Made by a program: the position numbers and the translations under genes. Below the pieces are notes generated by a model, which saw nothing but the letters and a program-made list of their open reading frames with translations, was not told the origin of the DNA and did no database searches. Source: Apricaphanius iberus (lineage: Eukaryota > Chordata > Actinopteri > Cyprinodontiformes > Aphaniidae). From it: a stretch of 64,000 nt of DNA. Shown piece after piece: positions 47,696 through 58,739 of the stretch; within the stretch, counting starts at the first letter, position 1, and every line of letters begins with the position of its first letter. The DNA is taken from positions 576,502 to 640,501 of the forward strand of contig JAPXFQ010001402.1 in the NCBI GenBank assembly GCA_028564705.1, written 5' to 3'.

Positions 47696-48228
47696 GTCCC
47701 TGTGCTGGTAGAGAACCTCAGGTCTCTCCGCATCCTGGTCCTGACCCCCATGGAGAACATCAACAGCTGGAATCTGTGATGACCTCCTTCTCCGTGCATC
47801 ACTCACGGCCTGGCTCCTGGTTAAAGTGTGCTCCTGCTCCTGATCCTTCTCGCATACTGCAGGAGGTTCCCAAAGATAAACAAGAACCTACATAAAGAGG
47901 GTGATAGCAGGTACTGACTATTCTCACAATCGGTGAGATAAGCCACAGGAGGAGGGGCCTGCTCCACCTAAAGAAATTGGCTTATATGTGTTTGATTGGG
48001 AGAAATTGTCAGGTATTGAAGTAATTGCCATTTCAAAGAGGGAATCAATATTTGTATTTTGGAAGAAGAGGATTCTATACGGATTCCATACATCATAATC
48101 AGCGCCCTTGCAGCTGCCAGCGGTCACAGAGGGAGCTACAACAAGTGCAGAAGATAGAGACAAAAAAAAAGACATGTATATCTGCCTAATCAGTAATCAA
48201 CTTTTCTTTAACAGGTCCAGTTTCTTAA
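47696..48228. other. unassigned DNA
   Basis: No gene or repeat boundary recognised. Confidence 0.35.
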
Positions 48229-48632
48229 AGGAGACATATTATGCCTATTTTCCCACAATTTAAAATAGGTCTAAGAGTTCCAGAAAACCTGTTTCTGAAG
48301 TTGTTTCCTGGAAATAACTTGTAGAAAACAATAGTTACCTACCTGTATTTCTCTCTGTTTCAGCCCCTTGCAGTTTGTGCTGTTTTCTGCTGATCATTAC
48401 ATATTAATGAGCTGCTGTTAACTTGGCCAGGCCCAACGCTTCTACAATCTTTGCTCATGCCCACCACTCACATAATGACTGTTACCACTATGTGTGAAAG
48501 TTATGGACATGGCTGCTGCAGTAGTTCAACCATACACACAAAAAAGGGAATTAAACCATACAAGAAAGAAATGAGTTCAACCAAACATGTTTGAACCAGA
48601 ATCTGCTCCTGTAGGAGGGGAGTCTCCTGCAC
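48229..48632 (+). repeat. dispersed repeat, forward copy
   Basis: Starts AGGAGACATATTATG after a TTAA (48225-48228) and ends GGGGAGTCTCCT, so short inverted ends AGGAGAC are visible. The reverse copy is at 18441-18806. The TTAA is not repeated exactly at the right side. Likely an old non-autonomous DNA element. Confidence 0.6.
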
Positions 48633-48784
48633 AGCAAATTTAAAATGCAGATTTAACACTATCATAGTTGAAATCAGCACTCATGCAGAGTTTATATGGT
48701 GAACACTGTGGTCAATTCAGATAAATAATTCAAGTTATGATAAAAAAATGTACACCATAAAGGTTGCAATTACTCTGTCGGTGT

Positions 48785-48905
48785 TAATAATAATAATACA
48801 GATGGGAGCACTGCTCTTCAGTGACCTGGATCTGTGGACAGGTTGTACTGTAAACTACTGAATTTCCACTCATGGGATTAATAAAGTATTTTTGATTTAA
48901 TTTAA
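48785..48905 (+). repeat. LINE/SINE tail, forward
   Basis: CTGAATTTCCACTCATGGGATTAATAAAGTATTTTTGATT contains the familiar GGGAT-AATAAAGTAT terminus of fish non-LTR tails. Short fragment. Confidence 0.5.
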
Positions 48906-49649
48906 AATTTAATCAAAATATTTTTCTTCTGATTATTCAACTCCCCAATGTTTCTGTGTGAGAACCTGATACTCAGAGAATTCAGAAAAAAATACTTCTG
49001 AATGGTTATTGAAGAAATTACTTCTGAGACACTGACTCTAAAGCCTTCTAGCTCCATCAGCTGACTCCAGCTCTCTGGCACCGCAGACACCCCGCTCTTT
49101 GAGCTCCGTGCGGCGGCAGGTCTTCAGCCTTCCCCGCCCTTACCGCCAGCATCTTACCATCAAAAATAAATCCAACCTATGCTGCTCTTCTGTCTCTGGA
49201 ATTCAGCCAACAACAGATAGCTTCTCTCGTTACAGAAAATCAAACATTGAAAGGTCAGCTGTTCAGGAACCTTCAGGTTACTCCTAAACTTTAGTAGTCG
49301 TATTAGAGTCTAGATAGAAGTTGTTTTATCAGACAACTGTAGTTTTAGGAAAGCACAGCTCAGCAGGGTGTTTATGTTTGTAAATGTCGGCGGGGGTAAG
49401 GCCGTGTACTAGGTTGACTGCTTTCTTATTTTTTTTTTCACATTTGTGTCACCAAATGTCTTCATCACTTTTCTTCCTTTTTCTTTCACACACACAGACT
49501 TTTGTCATAGCATATTTATATTTTTCCATCATACTCTCATTCTTTACACACCTGTAATGGTATCTTATTTCCCTCTATTTATCCTCCTTCTGGATTTTCA
49601 ATCAGACAACTCCATGGACACACCAAGTCTTCATCCTTGGCGATAGTAA
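48906..49649. other. stretch before the forward L1 ORF2
   Basis: May contain the 5' part of the forward L1, but no ORF1 domain (coiled coil or RRM) could be recognised, so the L1 is probably 5'-truncated or its ORF1 is decayed beyond recognition. Pyrimidine-rich from 49430 to 49500. Confidence 0.35.
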
Positions 49650-50965
49650 ATGTCTAATGTTTATCTTAGCTGTATGAATCCTGTCAAATTTCTAACGTGG
49701 AATATTCACGGATCTGGCTCCAGAGATAAAACGATTAAGATTTTCAACCATCTTAAAAGATTGAAGGAAGATGTCGTCTTACTACAGGAGACTCATAAAT
49801 CAAGCTCAGCTGCTAATGATTTAAAAACACCGGAGTATCCTAATGTATTTTCTTCATGCTATAACTCTAGACAACGTATGTATACAGTAGTTAGTGCGTA
49901 TGTTCCAAATGTTGATGACCCCTCATTCTTTCATACCTTTTTCTCGGTTTTGGCTAATCACATGGATTGCTCACTTGGTCTCGGGGGCGACTTCAACTTT
50001 GGTTTAAATGAAGAAATAGACAGCCTCAGTACAACAGGAACTCAGCGTACCTGGCAATTCATAGATATAGTTAAACAGTACATGAGCGATTTTGGACTTT
50101 GTGATGCATGGCGATCGCTTCATCCCAACAACAGAAAATACACTTTTTTCTCAAATCTCCAGTATTCTTATTCTAGATTGGACAATTTCTTAGTCAGCAG
50201 CTCACTGTTGAATGACATTTCAGACACTGAGATACATCCTATAGTTATCAGCAATCACGCTCCTGTTTCTTTAAATGTAGCAAATAGAAAAGCAAACCTT
50301 CAATACAAAAATTTTAGATTTAATACATCATTACTAAAGGATAGAGAATTGATTAAATATACAGTATATATTGAAAAAGAATGGGCTTCATACTTGGAAT
50401 TTAATGACCTCCCTGGTACGTCGCCATCCATTCTCGGGGAGGCAGGGAAAGCTGTGATTAGAGGTAAAATAATTTCATTCTCATCAAATATAAAGAGAAC
50501 AGAAAACAAACATATTCAATAATTAGAATAAACTATCAAATCATTAGAAGCTTCCCTGGATAAAGATATCTTAAGCAAAATACATAAACCAAAATTAGAA
50601 TTAAATGAAATTATTAATAAACGGACGCAGTTCTTAATCCAAAGACTTCGGATAGAAAACTTTGAAAATAGTAATAAATCAGCTAGCTTCTTAGCTAATC
50701 AGTTAAAGATAAATAAAGAAAAAACAACTTTATCTGCAATCAAAGGCCAACTTGGGAATATAGTATATAATCCTGAAAGAATGAACAACACGTTCAAAGA
50801 ATTTTATGATACTTTATACATATCAGAGATAAACCCATCAAATAATGAAATTGAACAATTTCTGGATAAAATAACTCTTCCTAAACTTTCAGACAGTCAA
50901 GCAAAGGCCCTGGATTCACCGCTAACAGTGGCTGAACTCCAGGAGGCCCTCTAATCCATGCCTAA
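49650..50965 (+). pseudogene. L1 ORF2, endonuclease part
   Basis: The ATG at 49650 opens NPVKFLTWNIHGSG, then VVLLQETHKS, and after a gap VVSAYVPN, GLGGDFNFGLN, DAWRSLHP, SRLDNFLVS and SNHAPV: APE motifs including catalytic Glu and the Asp/Asn pair. Between YNSRQR and MYTVVSA about 50 residues of the usual domain are missing, a clean in-frame deletion. The frame stops at 50520-50522 and decays toward 50965, where the insert begins. Confidence 0.85.
50961..50965 (+). repeat. target-site duplication CCTAA, left
   Basis: Matches 52091-52095. Five bases is typical for LTR-element integrase. Confidence 0.75.
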
Positions 50966-51196
50966 TGTCACGCTGGTGCGGCATGGAGGACGAAGGACCA
51001 AGGCGCAGAAGCAGAGTTCAAAGGTAGGTGATGTTGATTGAGTGCAGCAAACATAAGGCAAGACGATACATATGGGTTCGACAATGATCCAGCAAGGACT
51101 GGAGCTCTCGCTGGATCTTAAATAAGGGGAGAACAAGGAGGAACAGGTGGAGACAATGAGTAATCAGGGGCAGAGCCCTGGAGATTCAGGACAACA

Positions 51197-51252
51197 CAGG
51201 TGTCGATAATACTCGAGAGTGAGAGGAGCTGAGGGGATTGTGCAGCATGACA
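51197..51252 (-). repeat. 56-base repeat, copy at the full LTR
   Basis: Ends GGGATTGTGCAGCATGACA on the plus strand, as does 52035-52090, with a few differences in the middle. Confidence 0.8.
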
Positions 51253-51255
51253 GGA

Positions 51256-51271
51256 CCCCCCCCCCCCCCCC
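51256..51271 (-). promoter_or_regulatory. polypurine tract (16 G on the minus strand)
   Basis: Directly inside the full LTR on the minus strand; such tracts prime plus-strand synthesis in LTR elements. Homopolymer length may be polymorphic. Confidence 0.5.
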
Positions 51272-51272
51272 T

Positions 51273-52022
51273 TTAAAGGCGGATTCCAGACGTCGTGGAA
51301 AGAGAAAAAAACAAAACGAGAAGCACCCTTCCAGGGTGGATGGAGGGGGGCCTACGGCAGGAGGGCCTGAGTGTCTGTAGGTATGCCCCTGGAGGTTGGG
51401 TTGAATGGCCCGAATGGTGTCCTCTGGCTGGACGACAGACTGGCGGATGTCCCCTGGCGGGACGGGAGTCGGGCGGATTGCCCAAAGATTCTCTCCTGAG
51501 GACCTGGAGGTCCAGCGGACCCGGAAACCGCTCTTCCTCGTTGGCGCAGCCGTCTGCGGCGAGCTGGTGGCGGAGCCTCTTGCCTTCGGCTGTGTGGCTG
51601 AGATGGCCGCTCATGCCTGCTTTGACCGGTTCCGGGTGCGCAGTACACGAGCCGAGAGCCGATGAGTGAGGTCTGCTGCTCCAAATACTCTCCTCAGTGT
51701 CCTCCCAGTCTGACCAGACCGAGGGAGGATACTCCGGCGCAGCTTTGCGGCGTCTTTGTCGCCGATTGCGGTGAGGAGCTGGATGCCCTCTGGAGCAGAG
51801 GTAGTTGAACTTGTCACCATGAAAAAACTCGAAAAGTTCATCCTCGCTGACGTAGAGGGGACCCCGTCTTAGGCTGGCAGACGCCGATGTCGCAGCCACA
51901 GATGGGCGGCTGATTCCAACAGGGGTAGTCCCCAGCGAAGCACCCGGAAGAGGAGCGAAGACAGCCGGAGAGAGGATCGGAGGCGCGTGAAGCCAGGAAG
52001 CAGGAACCCAGTGCACCACCAA
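51273..52022 (-). CDS. 249-codon open frame inside the LTR-like element
   Basis: An uninterrupted minus-strand frame fills the interior. Composition is Pro, Arg, Ser and Ala rich with HRNRRQRRRKA as a basic patch and DELFEFFHGDKFNYL as the only structured-looking part. I recognise no retroviral or cellular domain. High GC makes long chance frames common here, and other frames are open too, so coding status is uncertain. Confidence 0.3.
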   Translation of the reverse strand: MVVHWVPASWLHAPPILSPAVFAPLPGASLGTTPVGISRPSVAATSASASLRRGPLYVSEDELFEFFHGDKFNYLCSRGHPAPHRNRRQRRRKAAPEYPPSVWSDWEDTEESIWSSRPHSSALGSCTAHPEPVKAGMSGHLSHTAEGKRLRHQLAADGCANEEERFPGPLDLQVLRRESLGNPPDSRPARGHPPVCRPARGHHSGHSTQPPGAYLQTLRPSCRRPPSIHPGRVLLVLFFSLSTTSGIRL

Positions 52023-52034
52023 CCATCAGGAGCC

Positions 52035-52090
52035 AGGTGTAGATAATAATGGAGGAGTGTGAGGAGCTGAGGGGATTGTGCAGCATGACA
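52035..52090 (-). repeat. 56-base repeat, left end of the reverse element
   Basis: Partner of 51197-51252; marks the deleted LTR. Confidence 0.75.
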
Positions 52091-54099
52091 CCTAATAATA
52101 AAGCTCCAGGCCCAGATGGATTTCCAGTAGAGTTCTATAAGGAATTCTGGAATATTCTGGCACCAACATTTTACAAAATGTTACAGGAAACAATGGAAAA
52201 TGATCTACTACCGCCAAACATGAACTCTGCCTACATCAATCGTTTATTAAAACCAGGAATAGACCCTATATTTCCTAACAGTTATCGTCCCATTTCTTTC
52301 ATCAATGTTTATCTTAAAATAATTTGCAAAGCTCTTGCAAAAAGAATAGAGAAAATAACACATTATATGATCCATCCTGATCAAACAGGTTTTATAAAAG
52401 GGAGGCTCTCCTCCACAAATTCAAGTAGATTAATATATTTAATAGAGTATTCCTACTGTAAAAACATCCAAACCAATATATTATCTTTAGATGCAGAAAA
52501 AGCATTTGATAGTTAATTGGAATTTTTTTTTGCAACCTTACATAAATTCGGGTTCAGTAATTATTTTATAAACTGGTTCAAAATATTATATAGATCCCTA
52601 ACAGCATGTATTAAGACTAATAATCAAACATCATCAAGGTTTTTTTCTTCAGAGAGGTATCAGGCAGGGATGTCCACTTTCTCCCTCCCTCATTGCCATT
52701 TTTATTGAACCATTAGCAGCAGCAATCAAGCAAAAATGATAATACTAAAGGTATACAATGGAACAAAATAGAACATAAAATTAGTCTGTATGCAGATGAT
52801 GTACTACTTTTTCTCAGCATTCACAAACCTCTCTTTCTCAGGTATCCGATTTGACAAAATCTTATTCAAGAGTTTCAGACTATTCCATAAATTGGTTAAA
52901 ATCTACAGTCCTTCCAATCAACTGTTCTTTCCAGGGTCCTGTTTATGTGTAACCCCGGTCAAGAAATATTACATATTTAGGTATCCATATCTCACCAAGA
53001 CTGGCAGACTTATCAAAGCTAAACTGTGTCCCACTTTTAAAAAAAGTGGAAGATGATCTGGCTAGACGGCAATCCCTTACCATATTACTTATTGAAAGAG
53101 TAGCTACAATAAAAATGATGGTTTTGCCCAGACTCTGGTGGTTTTGCCTAGTATTTAGTCTCAATGATCTGAAGCAAACCATCACCTGATTGGTTTAGAT
53201 CTCTGGACTCTTCTGTCTCTAAATTTCTTTGGCAAGATAAACCCCCACGTATTAGCTTAAAAACACTGCAGAAGTCCAAAGATAAAGGAGGTCTAGACCT
53301 ACCAAACTTTCATCATTATTTCTTAGCCAACAGGCTCCAATACATATCAAGATGGTTAAAACACAGTTCTCTCGATGAGTCCTGGGCAGATGTTGAACAG
53401 ACACTATGTAATGAGATAAAACTTTCAGATCTACCATTTATTAGCTCAAATATAAAAGAAAATTAATGTTTTAAAAGTATCAGTGTCAGCTCCTCTCTGA
53501 CAGCTTTGTGGGAATTTCTTAAAATGACCTTACTAGTCCCATGCATACATACACCCATTTGGAATAACCCGGACATCTTACAAAAAAAAATTCATGATCA
53601 ATTTTCCAAACTGGAATCAAAAGCTCTGTTCTCAGATTTTCTTTAAAAACCTTAAAATTTCTTAAAAATCCTAATCTATGATTAAGACAATATAAAACTC
53701 AAGATTGGTTTTACGCCGTCTAATACCTGTTTACAATGTGCAAGCAATCTACCAGACAATTATATTAATGCTCTTTGGTTCTGCCCACCTGTCAAGAAAT
53801 ATTGGTACCAGATATGTAAAGACCTATCAAAGTCTCTGAAATGTAATATCACACCTTCTCCCACAGTGTGCTTGCTGGGAAATTTAGATGAAGTTATAAT
53901 GGATACAAAGTCTATGCAATTAGTTCACATTGCCTTATGCATTGCTAAGAAAAATATCCTCTTGAAATGGAATAATAAAAAAACTCTGAATATTAATCAA
54001 TATAGAGATCTCCTTCTGGATTACATTGGTCTAGAAATGGCTTCTGCGTCCACATCTGATCTATCTTTCTGGTCTCCCTTGATCAGCTCCATCACCTAG
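52091..54099 (+). pseudogene. L1 ORF2, reverse transcriptase and C-terminal part
   Basis: After the insert the frame resumes with NNKAPGPDGFPVEFYKEFW, INRLLKPG, NSYRPISFINV, DQTGFIKGR and LDAEKAFDS, then TAG. Downstream pieces in changing frames include the RQGCPLSP box in damaged form (52655-52690), CADDVLL-like (52790), and FFWQDK-like (53230). The last 77 codons (53866-54096) read through the C-terminal region to TAG. At least six stops or shifts separate these. It was an ordinary L1 reverse transcriptase with no obvious active-site novelty. Confidence 0.85.
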
Positions 54100-54461
54100 T
54101 GGCGCGGGGCACTTGATTTTGGCCCTGCTTTGGGTGCATGCGGCGCATTAGGGGGTTGCGCTGGTGGACACTGGTTACTGGCCTGGTGCTGTGCTGCTCT
54201 GGGGTGGGTCTGGCCGGTTGGGGGGGGGTCGCTGTGGTCGGCCGGGCGCTGCTGCCTTTTCCATCGCACTGGTCTGGTTCTTGTCGCTGGCTCCTCGATG
54301 CCCCCTTGCTGTACCTGCGCATCCGGGTGCCGGCGGGTGAACGGCGTCTCTGGGCCCGTTTAGCCATATTGGCCATGGACCTGGCTCCTGGGTCCTGGTC
54401 CAAGCACTCTGCAGGGTGCTGGGGTTGGGCCCTTTGACCGGTGTCGGTCGGCCTCCGCGGT

Positions 54462-54487
54462 GGGGTGGCCGGGTGGTGGGGTGTGGG
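54462..54487 (+). promoter_or_regulatory. predicted G-quadruplex
   Basis: Four G-runs of 4, 3, 4 and 3 with loops of 5, 4 and 3 bases. It lies in the L1 3' UTR sense strand. Confidence 0.55.
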
Positions 54488-54746
54488 CTGGTGGATGGAG
54501 GTACTGGGTTCGGTTGCCTCACGGCCATTGGGCGATAGTAGCAAGGCTGGTGGATGTCGGCCTGGGGGGTCGGCCGCCTGGGGCTTCGGTCTGCTCGCGG
54601 GCCCGTCGCGGAATGTCCAGTATCCGGTATCCAAGTTGGTGGTGCACTGGGTTCCTGCCTCAGCGCGGGGGCCCTTGGCGCGCTGGTGCGGCCTCTCTTG
54701 TTGGCGGGGAGACATTTACCATCTCCCTAACGGGGTGCGCTTGGAT

Positions 54747-54770
54747 GGGGGAAGGGTGTATGGGGGAGGG
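54747..54770 (+). promoter_or_regulatory. predicted G-quadruplex
   Basis: Four G-runs of 5, 3, 5 and 3 with loops of 2, 5 and 1 bases, a stronger motif than the one before it. Confidence 0.6.
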
Positions 54771-56832
54771 TGGGCTAAACTCAGCCTGGGTGTCTAGTGT
54801 CCTGTGTTTTGTTAGTAGTCTGAATGTTGGGATGGATTAAGGTCTCACCTGGGATGGGGGCGGGCGGATGGCCTGGGCCCCCATGGGGCTTGGTGGTGCC
54901 GCTGCCGTGGGCCCTGACTTGACGTGCTGGGGTCTCCCACCCCTGGTGGATCGTGCTGAACAGCGGTGCCTATTGGAGTCAGCAGGGGAGCTGGCTCCCT
55001 GCGGATGGCATAGTGTCACCCCAGTAACTTCCTCCCCATCCTCGAATGCCTCTGTTAACCTGCTCCTTGATTCTACTATTCACAAGGGCCTTGGGATGTG
55101 GGTACGTCACTTGGGTGCGTGATGGAGTTTCTGTCATCGCTACCTGGTGGCGGCCTGGGTCCCAATTTTACTGAGACACTTACACTTGCAACATTTACAT
55201 GACACACGCACATGTAGGGACCTGGTGGTGGATGCGCCTCGGCGCTGGAGGCACGAGGTGACGGTGCCCACTGCTTAACTGCATCTTGACACTGAGGGCC
55301 CAGGTTGGGAGATGGGGGTGCCCGACAGCATTACCATTACCCACCATTCTGTTTTAAGTGGACATTAGAACGACACGCAACAACACCACAATCGAGCGGG
55401 GGGGGAGAGGGGCTGAGGGTCTTTCCACACCCCTGTTCGTTGGACCATCAGGTGTTGTAGTCCAGGTGGAATATCAGGCTGTCTGGTCGGGGACCTGGGC
55501 TGGGGGCCTTGGCAGTCTGCTTGTCCCCGTCCTGGTGGGAAAGGGGTTTGTTTACCGGATGCAGAGGCAGGTTGCGCCATTGGGGCGTCTGGGCCTGGGA
55601 GTATAGAGTATTTATGGTGCTAATGAATGAGGGTACAGCGTCCTTTTTCGGCTGTCCTGTGTTGGTGAGAATATGTGCGCATTAGAAGGAGGCTATGTAT
55701 GATTGTCTCTGTATGTCTATGTCTACTTGTCAGGTTGGGTGTTTGGCTGCCCTCTGTCCTGGTGCATCTTTTTCTGTTCCGTCACTCCCTGTCGGTGACG
55801 GATGCCCCTGCTCACTGGTGGTTCTCGATGCCTTGGGCTGGGGGCCCGGATGCGGCCCGGCTTGGTCCTGGTGCATGCCTGGCTGGTCCTGGGTGGGCCG
55901 GTGTGTCAGGTGACCGCTGTTTCAGGCCGACGTCCTTCTTGGATTGACTTGGGCACCTCTTATCGGGGTGCCGGGGAACCCCTGTCGGCTGATCCCGGGT
56001 CTGGGCCCTGCTTGGGGGCGGGGCGCCCCTGATCCCTGTGGCCTCCGGGTCCGGTTCTGGGCCCCAGCATTGCGGCTGGTGGGTGTTCCCCGGGGGCATC
56101 CATCTGTTCCTCTCTTGATGGGTGATCAGCCCTGCGCTGGTCCGCCTGTGGCTCCTGTGCTCTGTGGGACTCTAGACGTATGCATCTTCTACCTCCTTCA
56201 TATCTGCATCGATTCCTGTAGGACTGATTGACGGTTCCTTACACCAGCTATCAATCACTTCCATGGGGAAACCTTATCCACACCTGCATGCTCGCACACA
56301 CACATAGGTGTGGGAACATTGGTGAGTACGGACATATCTTGAGCTGAGGTTATCGTCATTAGTTAGTTTTTACAAGGAGCTTACCAGAAACATTAGTGTC
56401 TTGTTCATTAATCCATACTTGTGTGTAGTGAATGTGTAATTCTTAGTTTGTATTACTAGATCCGGAATGTTAATGTTGTTCTGTTCTATTGGTGGATTAT
56501 GTTTGTATTGTTTTACCACTTCTCTGCAACAGAGGTGGAGTACTGGGATGTTTTCTTGTGTTATTTATCTACCTCCCTATCTTGTATCGTCAGTTCACAC
56601 TTCTACGGGTCATGTTTCTCTTCTTCATCTTCTTCCTTTCTTCCTTCTTATCTCAATTTCGTATCCATAACTTCAAGAAATTAAACCCACAGTGATCACG
56701 AATAAAGATTTCTCATACATATATATCAAGCGGAGTATTATAGCAAAGAGTATTTGTTTTTGTAAATCTGTTGGGCTTGTACTTGGTACTCAGACACCAA
56801 GAAAACTGCTAGACAGGACACGTAAAAAAAAA

Positions 56833-58489
56833 GAGTTAATTTAATTTAAAAAGCTGTTTAAAGTACTTTACATGATAAAAACATAACGTAATAAGCAAAT
56901 AATAATGGATGGTGACAAAAATAAAGAGAAGTAATGATAATATGCAATCCTGACTAGAGTAAACAATGTTAGTAATAAATCAACCAGGTTAGCCAATCGG
57001 AGACCAGAAATGTGGACCTTGCCTCTCAACAATTACAATTCAGTAAGGACTGAAGAGGTTGATTTATACATAAAATAATATCACACTTCTAACAAAAATG
57101 ATCTTACAACAATCGATATGTGTGAATCTTTGCATGTATTTGTTTCATCAACCCCCCTCGCTGTTTGTTCTTGTAACTGTATGTTGTATTTCTCATCTTG
57201 TTGTATACTTTCACTCTGTTCAATAAAGTTGTCAGCTATTGTAACTACAGTTGGGTTTTTCTTCCAAAAATGACTTAAACTGAAAAGACCTAACCAAACC
57301 TTTCGAAAATAACACAGGCGCTTTATGTGAGCACTGAAGCAATAGTCACAATGTGCTTTGTTTATATGAAATATCATTGCAAAAATATCTGCTGTATAGT
57401 TTGCAGATAGTGTTAAAAATATATGTATGAGATTAAACACATATAAACTTAATATTGTTTGCAAATTTGATGAATTATGGGCATTTTAACCACAAAACAC
57501 CCAATTTTTGCCTCTGCTGTTCATTATGCTAATGAAATTCTCCTTTAAGTAACTGTATATATATTTTTAAAATATTCAGAAAAACAAACAAACAGGAGAA
57601 CATAGGAGTCTGCTTATTGTGATTCACCCTTTGTCAGTAAAGATTTCCACTCTTTCTTGCAGCAGGAACAGGCATGAAATTATAGCTCTGCATACCTTGA
57701 TTGTTTAAAATAGACTGCCCATTTTATCATTTTTTGCCTCTGATGTTTGAGATTCAAAACCATTTAGTCTAATAAAATCATGAATGCATGTGGTTGTTTG
57801 TGTGTGCGTTTTGAGTGCATTTCACTGCAGTGTATGAATTTCAGTTTGCTTAGTGTTGTGCTTATCTAAAAAGACTTTAATGCTTTGAAGTGCTGTGGCT
57901 CAATTTCTGCTATTTTTACAGTCATGATTGAGGACAGTGTTGCACACAGAGTGGAGGTGTTCCAAAAACTGAAAAAAACTCTCTGTGTCTGAGGTTGGAA
58001 GACCTAGAACTAGGTTTGTAACCTCAGCAGACCCTTCCCCTTTTAAAACAATGAGCCAATAAGGTGTAATTGCTCTTCTGAATATGTCACAGCTTTTTAG
58101 TTGATAGTTTCAGTACATGCATAAAAAATGTACCTTATTCTGTTCTTCATTGATGAAAGGTTTACCCAGAAACCTTCTGAGTCGAAATTGGTATGTTTCC
58201 TGAAGTAGTCTGATTAATTCGCATGATCCAGGTAGCGTAGCCGACCTTCTGAAACTCCAGTTCGGTTCGACTCCAGCTGTACTAAGGTGTATAAATGCAT
58301 TTTAAAAGTCTGATTTCAGTCAGACTAATGCCGTGTCCCAATACCAACACTGCTCCCTACGGTCCTCAACGAAGTTCACTTGGGAGAAGTGCAGACAAGG
58401 GTTCAAATGCGTAATGAACAAATGTGTGAATACCTGCACGATTGGGACAGCAAGGAATTGAATCAGAATTGACATTTGATCACAGAGTA
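56833..58489. other. unassigned DNA
   Basis: AT-rich. The start (56840-56930, with AAGTACTTTACA) may be a decayed reverse LINE tail. A tRNA-like B box appears at 58263 (GGTTCGACTCC) without a complete tRNA fold. Confidence 0.35.
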
Positions 58490-58739
58490 ACAGCCCAACA
58501 GTTTTACTTTCACAAGCAGAGCATTACAGCGTACACTGTATTGCTCTTTATTAGAAATAACTGTTGGCTTTTTTGTTTTCCTGTTACGAACACTGAGACG
58601 GAAAATTATGAGAGAAAGAAAAGGGAGAAAATGTGTTCCAGGTATTTAATTCCTGTACACTTCCAGCCTGGAAAATCAATCATAATTTATTTTTTTTTGT
58701 ACGATATCAGGATTATTCGAAATGGGCGTAAAACTGCAT

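Larger units (their letters stand above)
50966..52090 (-). mobile_element. small LTR-like element inside L1, reverse
   Basis: Termini TGTCACGCTG and CAGCATGACA begin with TG and end with CA, flanked by CCTAA. Read on the minus strand it has a 56-base left partial LTR (52090-52035), a roughly 780-base interior, a run of 16 G just before TCCTG (51256-51271, a polypurine tract), and a full LTR of 287 bases (51252-50966) whose first 56 bases match the partial copy. There is no gag or pol domain, so it is a non-autonomous or deleted element. An alternative is a DNA element with a subterminal repeat, but the polypurine tract next to the LTR favours LTR. Confidence 0.7.
54100..56823 (+). other. G-rich L1 3' UTR
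   Basis: Abrupt rise in G on the plus strand from 54100 to about 56160, then AT-rich sequence to the tail. The long open frames here in several phases are a by-product of few TA dinucleotides. AATAAAG lies at 56701, and the conserved family 3' end at 56766-56823. Mammalian L1 3' UTRs also carry G-rich tracts, which supports the assignment. Confidence 0.65.
49650..56832 (+). mobile_element. L1-like LINE with a long G-rich 3' UTR, split by an LTR-like insert
   Basis: Coding part 49650-54099, 3' UTR 54100-56823, A tail 56824-56832. It differs from the L1 at 25.2 kb in sequence and in its long UTR. The LTR-like element at 50966-52090 splits the coding region; removing it and one CCTAA restores continuity. 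The 3' end is confirmed by the reverse copy at 47412 and partly by 58490. Left end unknown. Confidence 0.82.

Noticed and set aside
54092..54715. 207-codon minus-strand open frame
   Set aside because: It lies in the G-rich L1 3' UTR where several frames are open on both strands, and shows only Pro/Arg/Gln-rich low complexity.
47412..56823. Giant DNA transposon with long inverted repeats
   Set aside because: The arms are 3' ends of an L1 family with tails on their outer sides, and the contents are nested unrelated elements.
58225..58275. tRNA-like B box GGTTCGACTCC with an upstream TAGCGTAGCCG
   Set aside because: The spacing between the boxes is about 20 bases, too short for a tRNA, and no cloverleaf could be drawn. 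A SINE head fragment is possible but unsupported.
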